Of a stretch of DNA of 64,000 nucleotides, positions 13,829 through 21,593 are shown one piece after another (within the stretch, counting starts at the first letter, position 1; each line of letters opens with the position of its first letter). The notes below the pieces were generated by a model. That model ran no database searches, was not told the origin of the DNA, and saw only the letters and a program-made list of their open reading frames with translations. This DNA comes from Cherax quadricarinatus (taxonomy: Eukaryota > Arthropoda > Malacostraca > Decapoda > Parastacidae). A program made the translations under genes and the position numbers. The DNA is taken from assembly GCF_038502225.1 (NCBI RefSeq), contig NC_091369.1, positions 9,018,305-9,082,304 on the forward strand. The letters run 5' to 3'.

Positions 13829-14366
13829 AAGCTTGGGGAAAGACAAAAAAAAAGACCGCAGACGGAGTACAGCCTAGAGGGTCAAAGGCTGCAAACTTCA
13901 CTCAAGTAAAAGGATCTTGGAGTGAGTATCAAACAAAGCACATCTCTGAGGTGCACATCAACCTAATAACTGCAGTTCGACATCTAAGTAAAGACACTTT
14001 ACACTGTGTACGTCAGACCCATGTTGGAGTACGTAGCACCAGTATGGAACTCGCACCTGGTCAAACAAGTCAAGAAATTATGGAAGTGCAAAAGTTTGCA
14101 ACAAGACTAGTCCCGGAACTAAGGGGTATGTCCTATGAGGAGAGGCTAAAGGAACTCGACCTGACGACACTGGAGGCCAAGAGGGAAAGGAAGGACATAA
14201 TAACGATGTATAAAATCCTGAGAGGAATTGACAAGGTGAACAGTGTCAGAATGTTTGAGAAATGGGACACAGCAACAAGAGTCACAACTACAAGTTGAAA
14301 ACTCATAAGAGTCATAAGTATTAACGTTAGGAAATATTCCTTCAGCCTTAGAGTTGTCAGGAAGTG

Positions 14367-14407
14367 ATTATTATTATTATCGAAAAAAAGCGCTAAACCT
14401 TCTAGGG
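14367..14407 (-). mobile_element. 41-bp ATT-tailed retroposon fragment with 12-bp TSD
   Basis: The host LINE sequence TGTCAGGAAGTG is present twice, at 14355-14366 and 14408-14419. Between them is a 41-bp insert: (ATT)n, then cgaaaaaaagcgctaaacc. This is the tail-proximal end of the family S repeat. Read on the minus strand it ends in (AAT)n, so it is a severely 5'-truncated retroposon. It proves that the family is mobile and fixes its orientation. Confidence 0.92.
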
Positions 14408-14581
14408 TGTCAGGAAGTGGAACAGTCTGGAGAGTAAAGTAATGGAGGCAGGATCCATGCATAGCTTTAAGAAGAGGTACGATAAGGCTCTTGAAGCCGG
14501 GAGAGTGAACCTAGTAGAGGCCAGCGTAGAGACTGGGGCCAGGAGCTATAACTCGACCCCTGCAACCACATATAGGTGAGC

Positions 14582-14582
14582 G

Positions 14583-14659
<77 letters not shown>

Positions 14660-14687
14660 ATACACACACACACACACCACACACGCA

Positions 14688-14752
<65 letters not shown>

Positions 14753-14808
14753 ATACACACACCACACACACACACACCATACACACACCACACACACACA
14801 CACACACA

Positions 14809-14880
<72 letters not shown>
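14582..14880. repeat. (CA)n microsatellite, LINE A4 tail
   Basis: About 300 bp of CA repeats with CATA and CACCA interruptions. It begins exactly at the 3' end of LINE A4. Long frames of Cys-Val or His-Thr here are artefacts. Confidence 0.97.
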
Positions 14881-14883
<3 letters not shown>

Positions 14884-14887
14884 GTGT

Positions 14888-14948
14888 GGCGGGGCCAGGA
14901 GCTCGGACTCGACCCCCGCAACCTCAACTAGGTGAGTACACACACACA
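14888..14948 (+). mobile_element. LINE family A 3'-tail fragment (A5)
   Basis: A 3'-terminal piece only: ggcggggccaggagctcgg, ctcgacccccgcaacctc, aactaggtgagtac and a short (AC)n. It is embedded in the CA tract left by A4 and is followed at once by copy A6. Confidence 0.85.
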
Positions 14949-15882
14949 TGTGAACGACATGACGGAAGGGTTAGACTCAGAAGTGTCCGTTTGCAGATGA
15001 TGTGAAGTTAATGAGGAGAATTAAATCTGATGAGGACCAGGCAGGACTTCAAAGAGACCTGGACAGACTGGACACCTGGTCCAGCAAATGGCTTCTCGAA
15101 TTTAATCCTGCCAAATGCAAAGTCACGAAGATAGGGGAAGGGCACAGAAGACCACAGACCGAGTATAGGCTAGGTGGCCAAAGACTGCAAACCTCACTCA
15201 AGGAGAAAGATCTTGGGGTGAGTATAACACCGAGCATGTCTCCGGAAGCACACATCAACCAGATAACTGCTGCAGCATATGGGCGCCTGGCAAACCTGAG
15301 AACAGCATTCCGATACCTTAGTAAGGAATCGTTCAAGACACTGTACACCGTGTATGTCAGGCCCATACTGGGGTATGCAGCACCTGTTTGGAACCCGCAC
15401 TTGATAAAGCACGTCAAGAAACTAGAGAAAGTACAAAGGTTTGCGACAAGGTTAGTTCCAGAGCTAAGGGGAATGTCCTATGAAGAAAGATTAAGGGAAA
15501 TCGGCCTGACGACACTGGAGGACAGGAGGGTCAGGGGAGACATGATAACGACATATAAAATACTGCGTGGAATAGACAAGGTGGACAAAGACAGGATGTT
15601 CCAGGGAGGAGACACAGAAACAAGAGGCCACAATTGGAAGTTGAAGACACAAATGAGTCAGAGAGATATTAGGAAGTATTTCTTCAGTCATAGAGTTGTA
15701 AGGCAGTGGAATAGCCTAGAAAATGACGTAGTGGAGGCAGGAACCATACACAGTTTTAAGACGAGGTTTGATAAAGCTCATGGAGCGGGGAGAGAGAGGG
15801 CCCAGTAGCAACCGGTGAAGAGGCGGGGCCAGGAGCTAAGACTCGACCCCTGCAACCACAAATAGGTGAGTACAAATAGGTG

Positions 15883-15919
<37 letters not shown>
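14949..15919 (+). mobile_element. LINE family A copy A6, 5'-truncated
   Basis: It begins at the RT segment just before FADD (gtgaacgacatgacggaagg) and continues to the 3' UTR, which has a doubled aataggtgagtac motif and an (AC)n tail at 15886-15919. It directly follows another family A tail, so three copies (A4, A5, A6) lie head to tail, with every junction in CA repeat. Confidence 0.88.
15002..15808 (+). pseudogene. C-terminal RT region of LINE A6
   Basis: An open frame of about 268 codons ending in TAG. It covers the RT thumb and C-terminal region: LDTWSSKWLLEFNPAKCKV, RPQTEYRLGGQRLQTSLKEK, ANLRTAFRYLSKESFKTLY, RFATRLVPELRGMSYEERL and FFSHRVVRQWNSLENDVVEA. The FADD codons just upstream (14990-15001) are in another frame owing to a 2-base loss relative to A1. 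Close agreement with A1 suggests relatively recent insertion. It is not a functional gene. Confidence 0.85.
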
Positions 15920-15923
<4 letters not shown>

Positions 15924-16073
15924 TAACTGAACACGTTTTGTCAATCTCTGTCCACACATTTTAGCACCTGTTAAAAATATTTAGAGACACCGTTATAAGT
16001 CTGGACCGGAAAATTGTTTACTCAAATACTTACTAAGGAGAAACCAGCAGAGAGCATTGTTGTAAATCCACAC

Positions 16074-16133
16074 AGGTCACTCCAGGTCGTGGGTCACCTG
16101 AGGTCGTGGGTCACCGTAGGTCACCGTAGGTCA
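16074..16133 (+). promoter_or_regulatory. Cluster of seven AGGTCA-like half-sites
   Basis: Half-sites AGGTCA/AGGTCG/GGGTCA start at 16074, 16084, 16091, 16101, 16108, 16118 and 16128. The spacers alternate 4, 1, 4, 1, 4, 4, giving DR4 and DR1 arrangements in one orientation. These are nuclear-receptor half-site consensus forms. The regularity could equally be a small tandem repeat (aggtcgtgggtcacc), and no gene is known next to it, so regulatory function is an inference. Confidence 0.35.
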
Positions 16134-16547
16134 GCAGGCAACACTTTAGTGCACTTAATACTGCATGTTCTTTGCTGTATATTTTCACTGAAAACTGAAC
16201 TCACAAACATATTTCAGGAGAATCATTCTACACGCACTGCCGTGACCACAACAGAAGCTGTCCCAGGCTTCCTTCACGTAAATTGCACATGAAACTTATT
16301 TTCAAGGTAGTTTGAGGGTTGAATGAGCACGCATTTCACTGTGGACTGGGTTGATATGGCGCGCGGGGCCATACTAAAGCCACATTACTCCACAGCCACA
16401 CCGTGAGCGGACACTTTGTATGTGGCATCAAGGTGCATCCCCTCCTCAGGAATTCTTCCTCGGGCTGTACCACTGTTCCGCTCGAGGGATGGAGGAAGAA
16501 TGGTCGCCAAGGAGTTGAGGACGTCTTGAGTGTTGAGTCTGAGTGGG

Positions 16548-16606
16548 TGTGTGTGCGTGTGTGTGGGTGTGTGTGTGTGTGTATGTGTGGTGTGTGTGTG
16601 TGGGTA
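16548..16606. repeat. GT-rich simple repeat
   Basis: Interrupted (GT)n with GTGGGT and TATG breaks. Confidence 0.9.
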
Positions 16607-16752
16607 TACGCACCGCCCACCGCGTGTGTTGGGGGCGGAAGAGGAGCCAGGCTTGAGTCAGCCCGCAGCCACGACTATCAAGGCACTGGAGTTGACTCGT
16701 CGCTCACACCTCCCTCCTCACCACCACACCTACTCACCTGACACTCCCGCTG

Positions 16753-16815
16753 TCCTGGCCTACCCACACTCCGGCCTACCCACACTCCGGCCTACCCACA
16801 CACTGGCCTACCCAC
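16753..16815. repeat. 17-bp short tandem repeat
   Basis: About 3.5 copies of ctccggcctacccacac, with CTGG variants at both ends. Confidence 0.85.
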
Positions 16816-16915
16816 ACACAACATACCCGCAGACACTCACCCGCCCACGCAAACACTAGCCGACGCAGACTCACCCACGCGCACACACCCACACAAGGAA
16901 TATCTAAGCGGAAGG

Positions 16916-17756
16916 AGAGTGATATTCCGGGAAGAGATGCCAGGATGAGCAAGCGTGACGAGGGGTGTCCCACAAGGTTATAGTGGGACCGGTACTGTTC
17001 CCAACATACGTGAACATGCATGGCAATACAGAATCGTGCAAACCTGTTTTTGGACGGAATAAATATTGGACAGACTTCAGGAATGGTCAGTAAGATAATT
17101 TTTGGACTTTGATTCACGCAAGCGTATGAAAATCGAGGAAGGAGCAAGAAGACAGTACATGAAGTACAGATTGGGAAACCGGAGTCCACAGATCTTAGAA
17201 AATTAAAAATACCCAGGGTAAACATAACACCAAGCATGTGACCGGAGGGATCTATTAACCAAATAACTACCGATAAACTTAAGGCAAACTTCAGAACGAC
17301 ATTATCTCAACGAGTTCCTCAGGGCCCTGTACTTGACGAATACCAGACCCAACAGCGATACACAACCAGCATACATCCCTCACTGGGCAAAACCTCCAGA
17401 AATTAGAGAAAGTCTTGTGACTAGTCCCGGAACTAAGAGGAAAGACTTAATGAACTAAACTTTAAAACAATGAATGAGAGGCGAATCAAGAAAGATATTA
17501 CGACGTACAAGGTGTTCAGAGAACTTGATAAGGAAGACGGGGAGAGACTGCTCGAGAGAAGGGGACCGGGAACATGGAGATGAAAGCAAATGAGTCAACG
17601 GGGTGTCAGATAATAATACTTCCTCAAGTCTGAGAGCGGTTAGAAAGTGGAATGATCTGGATGAAGAAGTAGTGGAAGCAGATTCTTTACAGTTATAAGA
17701 GTAAGTCGTGAGTAATTGAGAGGGGCCAAGTGCCGACACATACACACACACACATA
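16916..17756 (+). pseudogene. LINE family A, decayed copy A7
   Basis: Recognisable blocks in order: GGGGTGTCCCACAAGGTTAT (GVPQG, 16962), CAATGAAAATCG...AGAAGACAGTACATGAAG (the RRPQTEY block, about 17130-17165), CTAGTCCCGGAACTAAGAGG (LVPELRG, 17420), ACGACGTACAAGGTGTTCAGAG (TTYKxLRG, 17500) and GTTAGAAAGTGGAATGATCTGG (VRKWNDL, 17638). It ends at ggggccaagtgcc plus (CA)n at 17736-17756. There are stops and indels throughout. Confidence 0.75.
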
Positions 17757-17934
17757 TTTACAGTCACCCGTCAACACAGACACACGTGCTCATATACAAA
17801 CTTAATCACACACTATCAACCACCCACTCATACACATTAACCCACATGCACTCACACCCACACACACTCCCTCACCCACACTCCCTCACCCACATACACT
17901 CCCTCCCACTGACACTCCCCCTTCTCCATAGTAA
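17757..17934. repeat. CA- and CCCTC-rich low-complexity tract
   Basis: Degenerate CACTCCCTCACCCACA repeats that extend the LINE A7 tail. Confidence 0.7.
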
Positions 17935-18165
17935 AAACCTGTCGATAAAAATTGAGGAGGGACCAAGAGCTGTGAATCGACAACTAGGGGAGCACAATTA
18001 GGTGACTATATATAGGCAGAGGTAAAAGGAAAAGTTCTTCAGTGGGTCAAGGACTATCTGAGGAACGGAAAACATTGTAAGGTAGGAAGTATCAAGCTCA
18101 GCAAAGGTGACTAGTGGGGTCCAGCAAGGATCGGTATTGGGACCCATACTATTCTTGACATTTGT
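17935..18165 (+). pseudogene. LINE family A fragments (A8)
   Basis: First a 3'-tail remnant (gggaccaagagctgtgaatc, cgacaactaggggagcac, aattaggtgacta, about 17960-18008). Then a separate piece of the RT: TGGGTCAAGGACTATCTGAGG (WVKDYLR) and GGGGTCCAGCAAGGATCGGT (GVQQGSV), ending at the FLTFVN-like position at 18165. There a family S retroposon tail begins. Confidence 0.6.
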
Positions 18166-18265
18166 AAATTATTATTATTATTATTCACTGGGAAGTGCTA
18201 AACACTTAGGGGTCATAATACGCCTGGGGAATAGGTAGTAATCTGGTTTGATCCAAAGAAAAATA
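18166..18265 (-). mobile_element. Family S retroposon, partial
   Basis: (ATT)n, gggaagtgctaaacac, ggggtcataatacgcctggg and taatctggtttgatccaaag. This is the tail-proximal two thirds of the family, inserted in the RT remnant of A8. Confidence 0.75.
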
Positions 18266-18626
18266 GAATAAGAGCTTATTCTTTCTCGTGTGTATATGTG
18301 TACCAGGATAGTTGCCTCATTTACGTATCCGACACTGTTCGCCAGGTGTCATTCCTCTCGTCATGCTCATTGCCGGAGATCATGACACCCACATATGCCA
18401 CTACCTACGACCCAGATATCATGCCCTGTCCTCCAGTCCATGCACACCACTACTTGCTACCATGCCCCAAGGTACCAAGAAGTGTATATCTATGTATACA
18501 CACAGAAGTGTATGTCTTTCAGAGTGTGTACAATGAGAATTAACTTTAATCCCTCTATTAATAATCAACATTATCCACACTGGTGGTGTACAGGTGACAT
18601 GGAGCTTTAGTAACCCTCGTACAGTT
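18266..18626. other. Unassigned segment
   Basis: No convincing gene. Three overlapping short forward frames exist (about 18298-18610), without splice or family support. Confidence 0.4.
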
Positions 18627-18740
18627 TTTTACTTTAATCGGGGTGATGCGGTAAACCCGTAGGGGTCATTTAGAGCCTAAGGAATGATTAGGTAATCAGG
18701 TTTGACTAGAGTGTCGCTCCAGCACCTGGAATATCATATC
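18627..18740 (-). mobile_element. Family S retroposon, decayed
   Basis: A ttttttactttaatcggggt tail region, gcggtaaacccgtaggggtc, gcctaaggaatg, taatcaggtttgac and tcgctccagcacctgg, in the family order. Confidence 0.6.
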
Positions 18741-19409
18741 CTGTGTAAAAAATAAAACACTCTAGTCTTGTGTAAGAAAATCCAGTACCTGCTGGAAGTA
18801 TTGAAGTGTTGGGTAAAAGGTATCCGTGTAACTAATGACGTTAATTAAAAAAACTTACTTGACCAGGTAATTTCCACTCTTCCCCCTCCCTTCTAATACT
18901 CCCCAACGTTCCTCATTAGGGAGGCCAGTGTGGGGGTCTAGATAACGTTTAATATATGGAACTATCGTAGAAACTACAAGGTTAAGATCCTCTTTTTAAA
19001 TAGCCTGTAAAACTAGCTTCTAAGCCAGTTACTGGCCATCATTTGATAGACCAGTGTCAAGAGGCACTTGTTCAGTTTTCTGACGAATAAACCACCAACT
19101 TAAATACCCTTTTTTCATTGCTCTCTCCTTCCCCCTCCCTCCATACCCTCAAACCTCCCCAGGAGTTGGTCCAGTTTAGGACATGGTGGGACCGGCGGGC
19201 GGGCAGACGACCCCACCGCCGTCGCTCCTGCTGCTATATAAGCTGATAGGCCAGTCAGGTGGTCGACGGCCATGAAGCTCATACCCACCCACCCACCCAA
19301 CCAGCGAAAGGCAGGCTCCCACCCAGCCCCAGTCCAGCCAAGACTGTTCACCTGGCCGGATGCCCATCCACTCTAAGATGATTTAAGTATGGGTAAGGCA
19401 ACTAATGGA
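18741..19409. other. Spacer with possible TATA element
   Basis: No gene supported. GC-rich at 19180-19370, with CCACCCACCCACCCAACC at about 19285. A TATA-like box is listed separately. Confidence 0.4.
19235..19241 (+). promoter_or_regulatory. TATATAA box candidate
   Basis: TATATAAG lies in GC-rich DNA with a TCAG initiator-like motif at 19255, 22 bp from the T of the box to the A, which is somewhat closer than usual. An ATG follows at 19271 (ATGAAGCTC). No open exon with a recognisable product follows, so this is weak. Confidence 0.2.
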
Positions 19410-19574
19410 GATTATTACTATTATTACATTCATAGGGAGCATTAAACCCGTGAGGGACATACAGCGCCTGGGGAAATGGAAGGCATTCAAGCTCGATTCA
19501 TGGAATTGGAGCACAGGTCCAATTCCTGAATCAGGAGCCCCTCACCAGCATCAAGGAACCTTACTTTAGGGGAA
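19410..19574 (-). mobile_element. Family S retroposon, near full length
   Basis: attattactattattac tail, gggagcattaaacccgtgag, acagcgcctggggaaatgg, ggtccaattcctgaatcag and cccctcaccagcatcaagg. Directly followed by another copy in the same orientation. Confidence 0.8.
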
Positions 19575-19745
19575 TTATTATTTTTACTCGTTATTTTCAA
19601 AGGAAAGAGCTAAACCGGTAGGGGGTTAAACAGCGCCTGGAAAATGGAAGGAAATCGGCTTCGGTCCAGGAAAGGCGTGGAGGTCCCATTTCTTTGATCA
19701 AACGCCCCCTCACAGGCGTCATGGCACCTCCTTCAAGGGGTGAAT
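19575..19745 (-). mobile_element. Family S retroposon, tandem second copy
   Basis: attatttttactcgttatt tail, aaagagctaaaccggtaggg, aacagcgcctggaaaatgg, tcccatttctttgatcaaac and cctcacaggcgtcatggc. Either it inserted at the tail or end of its neighbour, or the two arose as a dimer. Confidence 0.75.
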
Positions 19746-20129
19746 GGTGGAAAAAGAGAGACTTACAGTGCCTTTTATTTTTCATGAATTTTATTACGTT
19801 TCTCGTTGGTAAAATATAATAATAAAAGATGTGCTATACGTGACTTTTCCAACGTTTTAAGATGTACGTCATTATTATCATAATGCTGAATAAGGATTAA
19901 ATAAACGAGGCGAAGAAAGCAACAAGTTAGAAATTAATTAGTGAACATAGTTGTGTAGAAATTTTTAACAAAATCGAATACTTCAGCAGTGTTGTTGGAT
20001 GACAGTTAAAAGGGGAGCATAAAGGTATATTTTTTATATATTAAAAGTAAGCACTAAATCCGTACGAGTTATGGAAGTGCTATAACCTAGCCAGAGTGAG
20101 CTATGACCTGAACATGCCTCATGATAGGC
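19746..20129. other. AT-rich spacer
   Basis: No gene. Possible very weak family S remnant around 20045-20100 (aagcactaaatccgtacgag). Confidence 0.4.
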
Positions 20130-20280
20130 TCATATTATTATCACATGCAAGGGGAAGCGCTAAGCCCACACTGGGTTTATGCAGCGTCTGGAGAACAGGT
20201 GGTAATCAGGTTTGAGCCGAGGAGAGAATGTAGGTCCAATTTTTTGCATCAAGAGGCTTTCACCAGCATCAGGGAGGGAA
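20130..20280 (-). mobile_element. Family S retroposon
   Basis: tattatcac tail remnant, aggggaagcgctaagccc, gcagcgtctggagaacag, taatcaggtttgagccgagg and tttcaccagcatcaggg. Confidence 0.75.
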
Positions 20281-20403
20281 CTTAACAAGTATCTTCATCA
20301 GGTGCCAGATCAACTAGGCTGTGATGGATATGTGGGGCAGCGGGCCACCAGCAGCAACAGCCTGGTTGACCAGGCAAACGCCATGACCGAGCTCCGGGAG
20401 TAG
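20281..20403 (+). pseudogene. 3' coding fragment of LINE B-like element
   Basis: The forward frame reads LNKYLHQVPDQLGCDGYVGQ, then RATSSNSLVDQA and a TAG stop at 20401-20403. It aligns with the extreme C-terminus of LINE B on the minus strand at 30069-30737 (DKHLKSVPDQPGCGSYVGL, RAANSNSLVDQA). Only about 40 codons remain, abutting a family S copy. Confidence 0.7.
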
Positions 20404-20565
20404 GTTTTCTCTAATGTTAGTATTCATCCTCATAACTTTTAACTTGGTCTTCACAAAAGATAAGTGGGATGGCAGCTGCACACGCAAGACTCCTGTTCTT
20501 TTAAGGGTTGCCTGTGATGGGTTTGAGAGATATTCTTCCCTTCCTTGGATCAAACTTATTACCTT

Positions 20566-20712
20566 ACACAAATAACCCGCACATAAAAGAGAGAAGCTTA
20601 TGACGACGTTTCGGTCCGACTTGGACCATTTACAAAGTCACACTAACCAGAAGTGGAGCAGGACGGCTATATATAGGCAGGAAGAGGTAGTGGTGGAAGT
20701 AGTAGTAGTAGC

Positions 20713-20744
<32 letters not shown>

Positions 20745-20958
20745 AGGTAGTAGTGGTAGTGGTAGAAGTGGGGAATAAGGAAGACGAGCCAGTCAAATAC
20801 AAAGAAAGGGGAGCACTGCAAGGGAGCTAGGTGCCTACAGAGGGAGAGCAAGTGACTTTGTAAATGGTCCAAGTCGGACCGAAACGTCGCCGTAAGCTTC
20901 TCTCTTTTATGTGCGGGTTGTGTATCGTTCTAGTCACGGTATTGTGCCTTTTTTTGTT
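20566..20958 (+). mobile_element. Hairpin element F2 with 12-bp TSD
   Basis: Inserted in a family S repeat with target duplication ACTTATTACCTT (20554-20565 and 20959-20970). The left arm (20566 to about 20641) starts at the duplication: acacaaataacccgcacata, gagagaagctta, cgacgtttcggtccgacttg, gaccatttacaaagtcac. The right arm (20851-20923) is its near-perfect reverse complement. The ~210-bp loop contains a (GTA)n tract. After the right arm comes a unique 3' tail of about 35 nt ending in cctttttttgtt. No coding capacity. Confidence 0.85.
20693..20765. repeat. (GTA)n microsatellite in hairpin loop
   Basis: Imperfect GTA/GTG trinucleotide run between the two arms of F2. Confidence 0.95.
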
Positions 20959-21194
20959 ACTTATTACCTTCCTTTCCCCAGGTGTTGTATGATCCCTACG
21001 AGTTTAGCGCTTCCTCCATGAGTATAATGTTTATACTTTTGTGTGAGAGCCTCGCAGCTCACAATCGAGGGACCAGAATTCAGAGTCGAGATATACAAGA
21101 ACTCTACACCTGGTGCTCGTGTTCTCCTGGCTGCTGGTATATACCTCAGTGCTGCACTTTGAAATAAGCTAAACTCTGAACTCTTAGTCTGTCA

Positions 21195-21590
21195 AGTGAA
21201 CGGTGGATAAAATACATTTTCCTTGACAAGAGTTGAACCAAAGAGCATCTGGTAACGAGGAGACGGGTTCAGTTCCTTGGATCAAGAGCTCACCATCATC
21301 AAGGTGCCTTCCTTTCAGGAATATACTGTAATTTTAAAGCCCCCTAAAGGGCATGAAGCGCCTTGTGAAATGGAAGACAGATCCTATTCAAGGACACGAT
21401 AGCTGGCTCCAGTTTTCTGGATGAAGAGCCCTTCAATAACCTTGAAGGGTAATTTTTTTTTAATATCCACGGGGAAGTTCTAAACCCGTAAGTCATACAG
21501 CGCCTTCAAAATGGGATAGCTCCCGTGACTTTCATCAAGACGTTTTTACCTGTATTACTCATCTCCTTTAAGAGGACAATTGTCTAAGTA
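21195..21590 (-). mobile_element. Cluster of decayed family S retroposons
   Basis: Three partial copies in succession. 21235-21320: ggatcaagagctcaccatca, tcaaggtgccttcctttc. 21330-21450: agccccctaaagggcatgaa, gcgccttgtgaaatggaag, tgaagagcccttcaataacc. 21455-21570: tccacggggaagttctaaac, ccgtaagtcatacagcgcc. Confidence 0.6.
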
Positions 21591-21593
21591 AAG

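Larger units (their letters stand above)
12826..14581 (+). pseudogene. LINE family A copy A4, with two nested insertions
   Basis: Moderately decayed element directly following A3. Blocks in order: LEFYD...DRE-like start (12826), AAGGCTTTTAACACAGTACC (KAFNTVPH, 12910), GGGGTTCCACAAGGGTCAG (GVPQGS, 13065) and TTCGCAGATGAAGTG (a FADD variant, 13152). It is then interrupted by LINE B (13293-13828) and resumes with RPQTEYSLxGQRLQTSL-like sequence and RFATRLVPELRGMSYEERL-like codons at 14093-14150. A second 41-bp insertion lies at 14367-14407. The 3' UTR ends at tataggtgagcgc, followed by the (CA)n tail. Multiple frameshifts and stops mean it is dead. Confidence 0.85.
15920..16915. other. Mixed spacer, no gene recognised
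   Basis: Contains the AGGTCA-type half-site cluster at 16074-16133, a GT-rich tract at 16548-16606 and a short 17-bp tandem at 16753-16815, each listed separately. Open frames through 16400-16860 are low-complexity and overlap these repeats, so no gene is called. Confidence 0.5.
20495..21035 (+). mobile_element. Family S retroposon split by a hairpin element
   Basis: The left part (20495-20565) has gggttgcctgtgatgggttt and ccttggatcaaacttattac. The right part (20959-21035) resumes with ttattaccttcctttcccca, ggtgttgtatgatccctacg and agtttagcgcttcctccatg. The 12-bp sequence acttattacctt is at both edges of the interruption, the target duplication of the hairpin element at 20566-20958. Confidence 0.85.

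Noticed and set aside
14467..14949. Cys-Val and His-Thr repeat frames
   Set aside because: Artefacts of the (CA)n tail of LINE A4.
16403..16859. Two overlapping forward frames of about 110 codons
   Set aside because: They run through GT-rich and 17-bp tandem repeats, with no recognisable domain, start context or splice sites.
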